DNA from: Saprospiraceae bacterium
Lineage (GTDB): Bacteria > Bacteroidota > Bacteroidia > Chitinophagales > Saprospiraceae
NCBI GenBank assembly: GCA_020627535.1
Contig: JAHDGU010000009.1
Location: 124,001-188,000 of the forward strand
Length of the DNA stretch: 64,000 nt
Direction of reading: 5' to 3'
Numbering within the stretch: the stretch's first letter is position 1; every line of letters starts with the position of its first letter. The notes beneath the pieces were generated by a model that saw only the letters and a program-made list of their open reading frames with translations, was not told where the DNA came from and did no database searches. Below, piece after piece: positions 9,340 to 17,648 of the stretch. A program made the translations under genes and the position numbers.

Positions 9340-9996
9340 TTATTGGACGAGCAGGTGCTCAGCGACCTCTTTGGTGAAGGTGAATCTTGAGCTATCGTTG
9401 CAGAGAACTAGAAGACTTCCGTCAAATGATTCGACTTGAAGGATTTGGATTTTGGTGCCAAGTTGTATCTCACGTTTGTTGAGATACAATAAGAGTTCGG
9501 CGGTGCTGTTTTTTAAGGCTTTGAGGGTGACGGCTTCACTCTGTGGCACATCAACAAGTCGTCGATACTCTGGCCTTGTGATATGACCGTTTTTATCTGG
9601 AATCGGTGAGCCGTGAGGATCGACAGCGGGGAAGCCAAGGAGCTCATCCATGCGATCGAAAAACTTCTCCACCTTGATATGCTCTAGCTCTACGGCGATG
9701 TCATGTACCTCTTCCCAGCCGAAGTTCATGATTTTGGACAAGAACATTTCTGAGAGACGGTGCTTTCGGATGATGGCGGCTGCCGTTTTGATTCCTAGTT
9801 CGGTGAGCCTTATTGGCTTGTAGCGCTCACTGATTACGATCCCCTCTTCTTTGAGCTTTCTGATCATGTCGTTGGCAGTGGGCTTACTGACCTCAAGATC
9901 TCTTCCTAGGTCAGATAGAGATATCTCTTCGCTCTTGAGATGGAGGTGGTAGAGGGCTTTGATGTAGTTCTCTTTTGTACTAGAATTCTGTGCCAT
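9340..9996 (-). CDS. DtxR/MntR-family metal-dependent repressor
   Basis: 218 residues in the usual three-part DtxR layout: winged helix-turn-helix (about 1-65, with SLSDLGRDLEVSKPTANDMI as the HTH), metal-binding and dimerisation helices (about 66-140, LSEMFLSKIMNFGWEEVHDI and VELEHIKVEKFFDRMDELL, then PHGSPIP), and a C-terminal FeoA/SH3-like domain ending VAEHLLVQ. It would bind Fe(II) or Mn(II) and repress metal uptake. Likely targets are the adjacent iron-type genes, but no operator was identified. The start codon lies two bases from an open frame for a TonB-receptor tail, so its promoter must lie inside that remnant. Confidence 0.93.
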   Translation of the reverse strand: MAQNSSTKENYIKALYHLHLKSEEISLSDLGRDLEVSKPTANDMIRKLKEEGIVISERYKPIRLTELGIKTAAAIIRKHRLSEMFLSKIMNFGWEEVHDIAVELEHIKVEKFFDRMDELLGFPAVDPHGSPIPDKNGHITRPEYRRLVDVPQSEAVTLKALKNSTAELLLYLNKREIQLGTKIQILQVESFDGSLLVLCNDSSRFTFTKEVAEHLLVQ

Positions 9997-9998
9997 GA

Positions 9999-10385
9999 AA
10001 AATAGATGGCATCAGAGAATTTATCCGTACTCCGGATGACTATGGATTCGCTCTATTGAGCCTATACCCGAGTGATCGATGGATTCTCAGCTTGAATTAT
10101 GTATACACAGGCTCTATGAGAGTGCCTCACTTTGCCGGTGCGCCCAATCAACTGACCGACGAGATCGTAGATACGCAGGGTTTTTCGGATGTGAGCATCA
10201 AGATTGACTATTCGCTTCCGCTAAAAGGGCTGAAATCTAAGCTGGCAATTTTTGGAGGCGTGAAGAATGTTTTTAACGCATACCAAAGTGATTTTGACCT
10301 TGGGAAAAATCGGGATAGCAATTATGTCTATGGCCCAGGATTGCCTAGGACATATTTTGTCGGTGTGGCGTGGAGCTCGCAATAA
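9999..10385 (+). pseudogene. C-terminal remnant of a TonB-dependent receptor
   Basis: An open frame with no plausible start, beginning directly after an in-frame stop at 9996-9998. It encodes about 128 residues: DGIREFIRTPDDYGFALL, a PSDRWILSLNYVYTGSM strand pair, a FGGVKNVFNAYQSDFD turn, and the C-terminal end YVYGPGLPRTYFVGVAW. This is the last part of a TonB receptor barrel; the plug and most strands are gone. The best in-frame start, TTG 10056, would give only 109 residues. The truncation point sits against the start codon of the DtxR-type gene, which suggests a deletion fused the two. TonB receptors next to DtxR regulators are usually metal or siderophore receptors. Confidence 0.85.
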
Positions 10386-11331
10386 TGCCTCTCGTCAATC
10401 AAGTTGCTCGAGATCCTCAGACTTGAACCAGTGATATGATTGAATGCGGGCATCTGTATTTCTGTCTATTAGAAGGAATAAGTTCATGTGTGCAAGGAGG
10501 TAGTGCTTCGAACAAGTGAAGGTGGCAGTACTGCAAGCCAAGGAATGGTCTGGCGCGCTAATTTGTCAAGCGATGTAATTGAGATCTTGACAGATGTTCA
10601 AATGGGCAGTAAAAAATTAGCTTATATTCGATACGACGCAGTTTTACACACATCACTAGAAGTGCGCATATTAATTGAAGTTCGTTCTAAGGCTATTGGG
10701 TCGTTCTTGATTAAAACGATCATACAAGATCAATGAACATCTGAGTATGGGAAATCTGAGGGAGGAATAGAGTAGTGAATGGTTAGTTGGGTGTGACAAG
10801 TAGGAGAAAGTGATGTGTAATCTGGGGAATGTGTCCTTATTTACGAGTTAATTGGTTTGCCGATCTGCACATGAGTTTGGCTAGTCATTGAGAGTACCAA
10901 TCTCTTGTTTTAATTTTATTCCACCACTGCAGTTTCAATATATTCCATGTGTAAGGGATCCAGAAAATTACGAATATTCAAACTTTGATTGCTATCGGAT
11001 TCCGGAATACCAAACTTGAATTTATTTCTGGAGATTTGGCAAAATAGATGAAATTAGAAGAGCCCTTGCTGCTGAATTAAAAACGAGGCCCAATGTGGGG
11101 TTGCTGAATATATATGAATTACTTTTAATATATACTGCGTGCATCTAGCATGGATCATGCCTATGCTGTAACAATCGAGGGTTAACTTCACCATCCACGG
11201 TCAAGTGCATAGCTTGGTTGAATAAAAGCCAGGATAATTGAGCTATGCTCTCCATTTTGGCCATTTTTCAGGCAATTTTAAACCTTTGTGAAGAATTTGA
11301 ATCCAACTAGGAGACTTTAGCAATTCTCAGT
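10386..11331. other. AT-rich gap with no confident gene
   Basis: 946 bp between the receptor remnant and the cytochrome c peroxidase gene. Sampled lines are near 35% G+C against roughly 48-58% in flanking regions. One 82-codon frame (10488-10736, +) starts MCKEVVLRTSEGG, but it shows no family resemblance, no signal peptide and no upstream promoter, so I do not call it. No tRNA cloverleaf, terminal inverted repeat or transposase fragment was seen. It reads like decayed or recently acquired DNA. Confidence 0.5.
11256..11288 (+). promoter_or_regulatory. Candidate promoter for the cytochrome c peroxidase gene
   Basis: TTTG at 11256-11259, a 21-base gap, then AACCTTTG at 11281-11288, one mismatch from the Bacteroidota -7 element TAnnTTTG. 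Transcription would start near 11295, leaving a leader of about 37 bases before ATG 11332. Inferred by pattern only. Confidence 0.35.
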
Positions 11332-12504
11332 ATGACTAAATGGAAGATAGGTTTTTTGCTCTTGGTTTTGATACTTGTGCACGTATCTTGTAATGAGGAT
11401 GATAATTATGTGCCTATTGAAAGTGCCGCTGTTGTTCTTCCAGAAGAACCGTTCGACTATGTCAACTTAGATTTACCAAGTCATTTTACCATTGATGTGC
11501 CGGGACAAGCTTTACCAACATCTATCAATGGACTAGACAATACACCAATTGATAACCCAATAACTAATGAAGGAGCTACATTAGGGCGAGTACTCTTTTA
11601 CGATAAGCTTTTAAGTGCAAATGGAACGATTGCATGTGCATCCTGTCACAAACAGGACAAAGGCTTTTCAGATGATGAGGTTTTAAGTGTGGGATTTGAT
11701 GGTGAGCTTACTGGTCGTCATTCAATGACATTAATAAATTCAAGATTTTATCAAAGAGGACGTTTCTTTTGGGATGAAAGAGCAAGGACTCTAGAAGAAC
11801 AGGTCCTTGAACCTTTTCAAGACCCAGTTGAAATGGGAATGACGCTAGAACAGGTTGTAAGTTCAGTACAAGAACGGGATTTTTATGCAGATTTGTTCGA
11901 AGATGCTTTTGGCGCTAGTGAGATAACTAGTGACAAAATCTCAATGGCATTAGCGCAATTTGTACGCAGTATAGTTAGTCATTCTAGTAAATACGATGAG
12001 GGAAGAGATATGTCAAACTCTCCTGGAGCAAGTTTCCCAAACTTTTCAGATGAAGAGAATTTGGGTAAAAATTTGTTCTTTCAGACTATTTCTAATGGTG
12101 GTGGTGCTTGTTTTGGTTGTCATACTACAGAGGCATTTGTCAGCGCAAACCCAGGCCCACAAAATAATGGACTTGATTTAGTGACAACAGATCTAGGTGC
12201 TGGGGCGGTTTTGGGTAATTCTATTTTTGAAGGTCGTTTTAAAACTACGACTCTGCGAAATATAGAACTTACATCACCTTATATGCACGATGGTAGATTT
12301 GCAACATTAGAAGAGGTTGTTGAGCACTATAACAGTGGAATACAAGCTCATCCTACGCTATCGCCGGCATTGATGGACGACAGTGGAAATCCCGTTCGAC
12401 TGAATTTTACAGATTCTGAAAAAGCTGCCTTAGTTGCATTCTTGAAGACATTGACAGACAATAATGTAAGTTCTGAGGAAAAATGGAGCGATCCATTTGA
12501 ATAA
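11332..12504 (+). CDS. Di-haem cytochrome c peroxidase / MauG-like lipoprotein
   Basis: 390 residues with a lipoprotein signal (LVLILVHVSC, lipid Cys 20). Two c-type haem sites are visible: CASCH at 102-106 in the N-terminal domain and CFGCH at 260-264 in the C-terminal domain. Family landmarks include TLGRVLFYDKLLSANGTIAC, GRFFWDERARTLEEQ and YMHDGRFATLEEVVEHYNSG. It acts in the periplasm, reducing hydrogen peroxide or oxidising a partner with electrons from cytochrome c. The gene is AT-rich (sampled lines 33-40% G+C) compared with its upstream neighbours, which suggests transfer. In many Bacteroidota such peroxidases lie beside imelysin and TonB iron genes, as here. Confidence 0.93.
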   Translation: MTKWKIGFLLLVLILVHVSCNEDDNYVPIESAAVVLPEEPFDYVNLDLPSHFTIDVPGQALPTSINGLDNTPIDNPITNEGATLGRVLFYDKLLSANGTIACASCHKQDKGFSDDEVLSVGFDGELTGRHSMTLINSRFYQRGRFFWDERARTLEEQVLEPFQDPVEMGMTLEQVVSSVQERDFYADLFEDAFGASEITSDKISMALAQFVRSIVSHSSKYDEGRDMSNSPGASFPNFSDEENLGKNLFFQTISNGGGACFGCHTTEAFVSANPGPQNNGLDLVTTDLGAGAVLGNSIFEGRFKTTTLRNIELTSPYMHDGRFATLEEVVEHYNSGIQAHPTLSPALMDDSGNPVRLNFTDSEKAALVAFLKTLTDNNVSSEEKWSDPFE

Positions 12505-12735
12505 ACAACTGGCTTCAAAAAGGTGCTATAATGTCGCACGTTCCCGTGCTATGACTGACAGAGTAGCAGGTTTACTAACTCTATCGTAAGTCCTCGATTA
12601 GCGTCTGAATTTTTGTGTTCAAAAGAGCGTAATATTTCAAATGCTCACACTCCTTTATGAATTTGGTCAAGAATGACAAGACTATTTAGATGTGCTGAGT
12701 AATCTAATTATATAGATATACTTAAAAGAGTTTTT
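12505..12735. other. Convergent intergenic region
   Basis: 231 AT-rich bases between two converging genes. I see no strong hairpin followed by a T-run, no repeat and no small gene. Confidence 0.5.
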
Positions 12736-13842
12736 CTATTTATGCTTGAAGATTTCAATCCTCTCACCAGCACATAGATAGTACGGCATTAAGTCAACAA
12801 CCATGCAGGAGTGAACTGGAAGAATATACACCAATTGACCTCGTCGATAATCTGTAGGATTGGGTACATGTATCGTGCCGTGTTCTTGAGAGAGCTTTTT
12901 GACGTACGTCTCTTTCAATAAACTGCCTATGTGGTGACCCTGCATATCTGCGAGTTGGCCATATATATCACCGATGCCAGGTATGCCGAGGCGATCCTTG
13001 GAGAGATGGATACCTCCTGCATTGACGATGATCTCGTGTCGGTCGGGATAAATGGCAATGATGGGACAGGCCACCGCAACTGCGATATCATCTGCTTGAC
13101 ATGATCCGATCGCGAGCTGAGTCAAATCATAGAAGACAAAGTTGCCAGGTCGTAGCTCATCTACTAGTCCGAAGTTGAGAGCTGTGCTGCAGGCAGGCGT
13201 GTCTCCCAAGGAGATATGTGCCTCTGGAAAAGAATGCTTGAGCTCATTGAGTTTATCCATACTGTCGTGGTGAATAGCTCGAATCTCATGAACGGACCGA
13301 GCATCATAGCTATGGCCGTTGTGGATGACGAAGCCTCCAAATCGCAGATTCTTTTTGGCCGAAAGGCCCTCAATCATGCTCCTAATCAGCTCAATCTCCG
13401 TGCTGTCTACACCGGTGCGGCCATATCCTGCATCTATCTCTATGTGGACGGTGATAGAAGTGTGGAGGGCTTTCGCCAAAATGGGTATGAGTTCTGAATG
13501 CTCGATCAGTATGTGCAGGGAGCATTTCTTGGCCAATTGATCGATACGGGCTAACTCCCGCAGATTGGTCGGAATGGCGATCATGATGTCATCCCAGTCC
13601 TCGGCAAAGTACTCTGCCATACTTACGGAGGAGACAGCGATCTTTTCCACGTCGTATGGGCGAAACCAGCGCCCAACCTCGAGGGACTGATGCGTCTTGA
13701 AATGAGGGCGGAATGAGAGCGAATGCTGGCTGCATATCTCTGCCATCCGATGGATATTGGCCAGGCATCGGCCCTTATCAAGGAGTAAGGTAGGCCTATC
13801 GATCATCTCATGCTGAGGGCTCATTGGAGGGTGTTTTTGCAT
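12736..13842 (-). CDS. D-threonine aldolase / D-serine dehydratase-like PLP enzyme
   Basis: 368 residues of the fold-III (alanine-racemase-like) PLP family. The PLP Lys is K49 in RPHFKTHQ; the barrel carries IEIDAGYGRTGV and VIHNGHSY, and the phosphate-binding loop is near SLGDTPACSTAL. The C-terminal domain ends with HSCMVVDLMPYYL, whose His-x-Cys pair is the divalent-metal site of D-threonine aldolase and eukaryotic-type D-serine dehydratase. The expected reaction is retro-aldol cleavage or deamination of a D-3-hydroxy amino acid in the cytoplasm; the substrate is open. ATG 13840-13842 is used; M7 or M13 are possible starts. Carries two copies of the hairpin motif family described under findings. 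Confidence 0.88.
   Translation of the reverse strand: MQKHPPMSPQHEMIDRPTLLLDKGRCLANIHRMAEICSQHSLSFRPHFKTHQSLEVGRWFRPYDVEKIAVSSVSMAEYFAEDWDDIMIAIPTNLRELARIDQLAKKCSLHILIEHSELIPILAKALHTSITVHIEIDAGYGRTGVDSTEIELIRSMIEGLSAKKNLRFGGFVIHNGHSYDARSVHEIRAIHHDSMDKLNELKHSFPEAHISLGDTPACSTALNFGLVDELRPGNFVFYDLTQLAIGSCQADDIAVAVACPIIAIYPDRHEIIVNAGGIHLSKDRLGIPGIGDIYGQLADMQGHHIGSLLKETYVKKLSQEHGTIHVPNPTDYRRGQLVYILPVHSCMVVDLMPYYLCAGERIEIFKHK
13353..13368 (+). repeat. Variant hairpin TTTTGGCCGAAAGGCC
   Basis: 4-bp stem GGCC/GGCC, GAAA loop, antisense in the aldolase-like gene (EGLSAKK). Confidence 0.6.
13468..13481 (-). repeat. TTTTGGCGAAAGCC copy in aldolase-like gene
   Basis: Exact copy, sense to the gene, encoding ILAKA; 99 bases from the previous hairpin. 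Confidence 0.8.
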
Positions 13843-13856
13843 AGATAAGATTCTTC

Positions 13857-13889
13857 TTGAGTCGGAATGAAAACTGTCATGTATATTTG
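13857..13889 (+). promoter_or_regulatory. Promoter of the DUF4856-imelysin operon
   Basis: TTG at 13857-13859, a 22-base gap, then TATATTTG at 13882-13889, a full match to TAnnTTTG. The 8-bp palindrome CTACGTAG at 13890-13897 overlaps the expected transcription start and could be an operator. The gap and -7 sequence are the same as in the promoter at 21187-21219. Confidence 0.6.
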
Positions 13890-13920
13890 CTACGTAGAAT
13901 TGATCTAAATAAAAATAACG

Positions 13921-15141
13921 ATGACGACACGTGGTTTTTCATGCCTTGTAGTTTTCACACTTATGGTCCTTGTGGCTTGCGAATCTGATCCAGATCCAAT
14001 GCCTGTGGTACAAGCTCCAGCTGTCTACAAATTTTCTAGAGACGGTGAAAGCACAGTATCCTTTGATGGCCAGACAACTCGTATCCTTATGGCCACCGAG
14101 CTGATCAATGCCATGGAAGACTTCGAAGTAGCTGAGCTAGCTCTCAATGAGATGTGGGCTAATGAAACGGCTGCGGGTGGCGATGCCGATCCATTTGAAA
14201 ACCCAGCGCTCAATGAGAGTACTAAGAGCGTACGTTCTAAGACAGCGGCCTCACAAGACTATTTTTCTTCCAATGTGACGGAGGCCATCAAAATCAAGTC
14301 TGAATTTGAATCTTGGATCAGTGCTCAGGTCAATGAAGTATTTCCCAATGAGTTGGTCTTGGCTGAGCCAGGGATAGCGGGTCAGATCGCTGATGATGTT
14401 TCGATCAGATACGTCAACGGTGATGGTCTGGAGTACAACCAAGCCGTCAACAAAGGACTCATTGGTGCTTTGATGCTAGATCAAATGGTCAACAACTATC
14501 TAAGCATCTCAGTACTTGATGCTGCCAGCAATAGAGCGGACAATGATGCTGGAACAGTTGCTAGTGGAAAGTCATACACCACCATGGAACACAAATGGGA
14601 TGAAGCGTACGGATACTTATTCGGCACGTCTCAGTCAGAATCTGATCCTCTACCTACACTCGGAGGAGATGATGCATTTTTTAATAAATATCTGCAGCGT
14701 GTCGATGGTGATGAGGACTTCACTGGTATTGCGGAAGAAGTATACGATGCATTCAAGCTCGGAAGAGCAGCTATTGTCGCTAAGAACTACACTGTACGAG
14801 ATCAGCAAGCGGCTAAGTTGCGAGAATTACTGTCCAAAGTAGTTGCTGTCCGTGCTGTCTACTATTTGCAACAAGGCAAGAACGGCATTCCTACATCGGG
14901 CTCGGATTTTGGTGCTGCCTTCCATGATCTTTCAGAAGGTTTCGGCTTTGTCTACAGCCTTAGATTCACAAGACAGCCGGATATAGATGCGCCATACTTC
15001 ACAGCTTCTGAAGTAGATGCTATGATTGCACAGCTTACTGCTGGCAATGGATTTTGGGATATCACTCCAGCTGTGCTCGATGCCATGTCAAAGCAGATCG
15101 CAGATGCCTTTGACTTTACAGTCGCTGAGGCAGGTTCGTAG
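13921..15141 (+). CDS. DUF4856 lipoprotein of imelysin locus
   Basis: 406 residues with a lipoprotein signal (TLMVLVAC, followed by ESDPDPMP). The DUF4856 start is clear: VYKFSRDGESTVSFDGQTTR, then a mostly helical body with a KWDEAYGYLFG segment and a LRFTRQPDI stretch near the C-terminus. DUF4856 proteins belong to the imelysin-associated group of periplasmic or surface lipoproteins; iron handling is inferred from neighbours, not demonstrated. First gene of an operon with imelysin, HTTM and a TonB receptor; the gap to the next gene is 50 bp. Confidence 0.88.
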   Translation: MTTRGFSCLVVFTLMVLVACESDPDPMPVVQAPAVYKFSRDGESTVSFDGQTTRILMATELINAMEDFEVAELALNEMWANETAAGGDADPFENPALNESTKSVRSKTAASQDYFSSNVTEAIKIKSEFESWISAQVNEVFPNELVLAEPGIAGQIADDVSIRYVNGDGLEYNQAVNKGLIGALMLDQMVNNYLSISVLDAASNRADNDAGTVASGKSYTTMEHKWDEAYGYLFGTSQSESDPLPTLGGDDAFFNKYLQRVDGDEDFTGIAEEVYDAFKLGRAAIVAKNYTVRDQQAAKLRELLSKVVAVRAVYYLQQGKNGIPTSGSDFGAAFHDLSEGFGFVYSLRFTRQPDIDAPYFTASEVDAMIAQLTAGNGFWDITPAVLDAMSKQIADAFDFTVAEAGS

Positions 15142-15191
15142 GTGTTGCTAGAGATGATACGTCGGTATAAATAATCATTGAAAAAATTGAA

Positions 15192-16304
15192 ATGAAGAGA
15201 CTTGGTCAGATACTCTTTTTCCTAGGTGTTTTAGTCATATGTCCGCTCGCTTGTGGTCCTGATACTGATCCGTTTGATGATTTGATGTCAGATGGGTTTG
15301 ATCGCAAAGAAATGTTAGTACACTGGGCTGATAATGTAATCATTCCAGCATTTGCCTCTTACGCTCATGCCACGGATGCCCTCAAGACAAGTGCCGTAAA
15401 TTTTGGGCTCGCGCTGGATGAGGATTCCCTTCTGAAACTCAAAGAGCACTGGCTAGACGCAGTAAAGAAATGGCAGGGGGTCTCTATGTTCGATATCGGT
15501 ATGGCCGAGCAGATTTCTTTGCGCGACTTTAGTAACATTTATCCTGTAGATGTAGAGATGATCGAGAATCACATAAGCACCGGACAATATAATCTTGAGC
15601 TTCCTTCGACGAGAGTTGCACAAGGCTTACAGGCATTGGACTATCTGTTGTATGCAAATCAAGATATTGAAAGGGTGCTCGCAGATTTTGACGATCAGAG
15701 ACGTAGACAATATTTGCAGGCAGTGGTCGAAAGATTGGATTCTTTAGCGCAACAAGTATTGGATCATTGGCAATCTGGCTATCGTGAAGCATTTATCTCA
15801 ACGGATGGATCCTCGGCAACGTCATCGGTGGATAAATTGACCAATGACTTTTTATTTTATTTCGAAAAATTTTTGCGGGCAGGTAAGGTAGGGATTCCAG
15901 CTGGTGTTTTTTCTAATACAGTTTTGCCAGATCGTGTAGAGGGTTACTACTCTCAGAGGTATTCAAGATCATTTACAGAGCTTGGGCTGAATGCCACAGT
16001 GGATTTTTTCATTGGAAAGAGTTATGATGGCGATGTCAATGGTCCCAGCCTAGAGGATTATATCAATCACGTTACTGCCCAGAACGGTACCAGGGACCTC
16101 ACCCTAGTCATTCTTGAACAGTGGGACAAGGCTAGGCAGGCCATTGAGTCACTAGATCCCAATCTTACTCGGCAAATAGAAAACAACAATGTCCAAATGT
16201 TAAAGGCGTACGACGAATTACAAAAGGCTGTTGTTTTGCTCAAGGTGGAGATGTTGCAGGCCTTGAATATACAAGTGGATTTTGTTGATGCTGATGGAGA
16301 CTAA
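15192..16304 (+). CDS. Imelysin-family lipoprotein (peptidase M75-like)
   Basis: 370 residues with a lipoprotein signal (LVICPLAC, then GPDTDPFDD). The imelysin helical bundle is seen in the LVHWADNVIIPAFASYAHAT start and in STRVAQGLQALDYLLYANQD. The family's GxHxxE signature aligns with GLQALD here, so the His is Gln and the Glu is Asp; a peptidase role is therefore unlikely, and metal binding in that mode is doubtful. Imelysins of the EfeO/IrpA type handle iron in the periplasm. Twelve bases before the next start. The iron role is inferred from family and context. Confidence 0.9.
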   Translation: MKRLGQILFFLGVLVICPLACGPDTDPFDDLMSDGFDRKEMLVHWADNVIIPAFASYAHATDALKTSAVNFGLALDEDSLLKLKEHWLDAVKKWQGVSMFDIGMAEQISLRDFSNIYPVDVEMIENHISTGQYNLELPSTRVAQGLQALDYLLYANQDIERVLADFDDQRRRQYLQAVVERLDSLAQQVLDHWQSGYREAFISTDGSSATSSVDKLTNDFLFYFEKFLRAGKVGIPAGVFSNTVLPDRVEGYYSQRYSRSFTELGLNATVDFFIGKSYDGDVNGPSLEDYINHVTAQNGTRDLTLVILEQWDKARQAIESLDPNLTRQIENNNVQMLKAYDELQKAVVLLKVEMLQALNIQVDFVDADGD

Positions 16305-16316
16305 TCACCTATACTA

Positions 16317-17648
16317 GTGATAGCTGAGCGATATTGGAATAAGACAGTAGAGGCCGCCCCATTGGCGGTCTTTCGTTTTTTATTTGGTCTATTGATGCTG
16401 TTGAGTATCATTAGGTTTGCTAGTTATGGTTGGATCGATAAGCTGTATTTTGATCCTATATTTCATTTTCATTACTATGGATTTGAGTGGGTCACAGTGC
16501 CTCCGACGTGGCTATGCTATGGTCTATTTGCTTTGTGTGGGATTTCTGCCATAGCGGTGGCATTGGGTTGGCATTATCATCAGTCTATTGTGATCTTTTT
16601 TTTGAGTTTTTCCTACATAGAACTCATGGATAAGAGTACGTATCTGAACCACTACTATTTTATATCCGTCGTCAGTTTTCTATTGATTTTTTTGCCGGCA
16701 AATCGATATTGGTCTTACGATGTCAAGCAAGGTCGTATCTTGGCGAGTAATAGAGTACGTGCATGGCAAGTGGACGCCATCAAGGTCTTGGTCACAATCG
16801 TATATTTTTATGCAGGTCTTGCCAAGATCAATGAAGATTGGCTGTGTCGAGCAATGCCAATGTCTATTTGGATGCCAGGAAAGTTATCCATAACCGGTTT
16901 GGGTGATCTCATGCATCAGCGATGGGTGCATTACTTCTTTAGTTGGTGTGGGATGTTGTATGATATTACCATCGCTTGGCTGCTCTGGTACAGGCCTACT
17001 CGGAAATTTGCCTTCTTTTTAGTTATTATTTTCCATTTGCTTACTGCGCTGATGTTTCCTATAGGCATGTTTCCCTATATCATGATCTTAGCGGCGTCAA
17101 TATTTTTTTCAGCATCTCATCATGAAAGATTCTTAGGTTTTGTTAATAAATGGCTTCCTATGCATGTAAATACAGTAACGGATGCTGTTCTCGCGCCAAT
17201 CTGGACGAAGTGGATTGTGCTCATTGTACTTTTGTTGCAATTGGTTTTCCCTTGGAGATATCTGTGGTCGCACGGAGACCTGCATTGGGAGGAGAGTGCA
17301 TATCGATTTGGGTGGCGAGTGATGCTTCATGAAAAGACAGGTGACGCTCAATTTCGTATCCTCAATAAGTCCACGGGCCAATTTTTTTACGTTCAGAATA
17401 ATGACTTTTTGACACCGCTGCAGCGAAAAGAGATGAGTACTCAGGCTGACTTTATCTGGGAGTACGCCAGAATGTTGGAAAGGCACTTTGTGGGCCAAGG
17501 TCATTCGGATCTGGCTATCTATGTGGATAGCCACGCCTCTTTAAATGGTCGAGCAGTGCAGACTTTTGTAGATGGTACTATTGATTTATTGAGCATTGAG
17601 AAGCCTTGTGAACTTTATCGCTACATCCAGCCCTTGGAAGATGACTAG
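16317..17648 (+). CDS. HTTM protein, vitamin K-dependent gamma-carboxylase homologue
   Basis: 443 residues: about 300 residues of transmembrane helices followed by a soluble tail. The match to the carboxylase membrane domain is residue-level: DKSTYLNH at 105-112 aligns with DKTSWNNH, which holds the catalytic-base Lys (K106 here), followed by LPANRYWSYD against MDANHYWSVD, then YFYAGLAKINEDW and FPIGMFPYIM. The catalytic Lys is therefore kept. In animals this domain carboxylates Glu using reduced vitamin K; Bacteroidota use menaquinone. Bacterial roles are unknown. GTG start at 16317. It overlaps the TonB receptor ATG by eight bases, so it is co-translated with it. The membrane segments rule out a soluble enzyme. 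Confidence 0.85.
   Translation: MIAERYWNKTVEAAPLAVFRFLFGLLMLLSIIRFASYGWIDKLYFDPIFHFHYYGFEWVTVPPTWLCYGLFALCGISAIAVALGWHYHQSIVIFFLSFSYIELMDKSTYLNHYYFISVVSFLLIFLPANRYWSYDVKQGRILASNRVRAWQVDAIKVLVTIVYFYAGLAKINEDWLCRAMPMSIWMPGKLSITGLGDLMHQRWVHYFFSWCGMLYDITIAWLLWYRPTRKFAFFLVIIFHLLTALMFPIGMFPYIMILAASIFFSASHHERFLGFVNKWLPMHVNTVTDAVLAPIWTKWIVLIVLLLQLVFPWRYLWSHGDLHWEESAYRFGWRVMLHEKTGDAQFRILNKSTGQFFYVQNNDFLTPLQRKEMSTQADFIWEYARMLERHFVGQGHSDLAIYVDSHASLNGRAVQTFVDGTIDLLSIEKPCELYRYIQPLEDD

Noticed and set aside
10488-10736. 82-codon reading frame
   Set aside because: No recognisable family, signal peptide or promoter; lies in AT-rich decayed-looking DNA.
10386-11331. tRNA or IS remnant
   Set aside because: No cloverleaf, CCA-type end, inverted terminal repeats or transposase residues could be seen.
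17596-17640. Upstream extension of the TonB receptor
   Set aside because: TTG 17596 lies well inside the HTTM gene; ATG 17641 gives a proper signal peptide.
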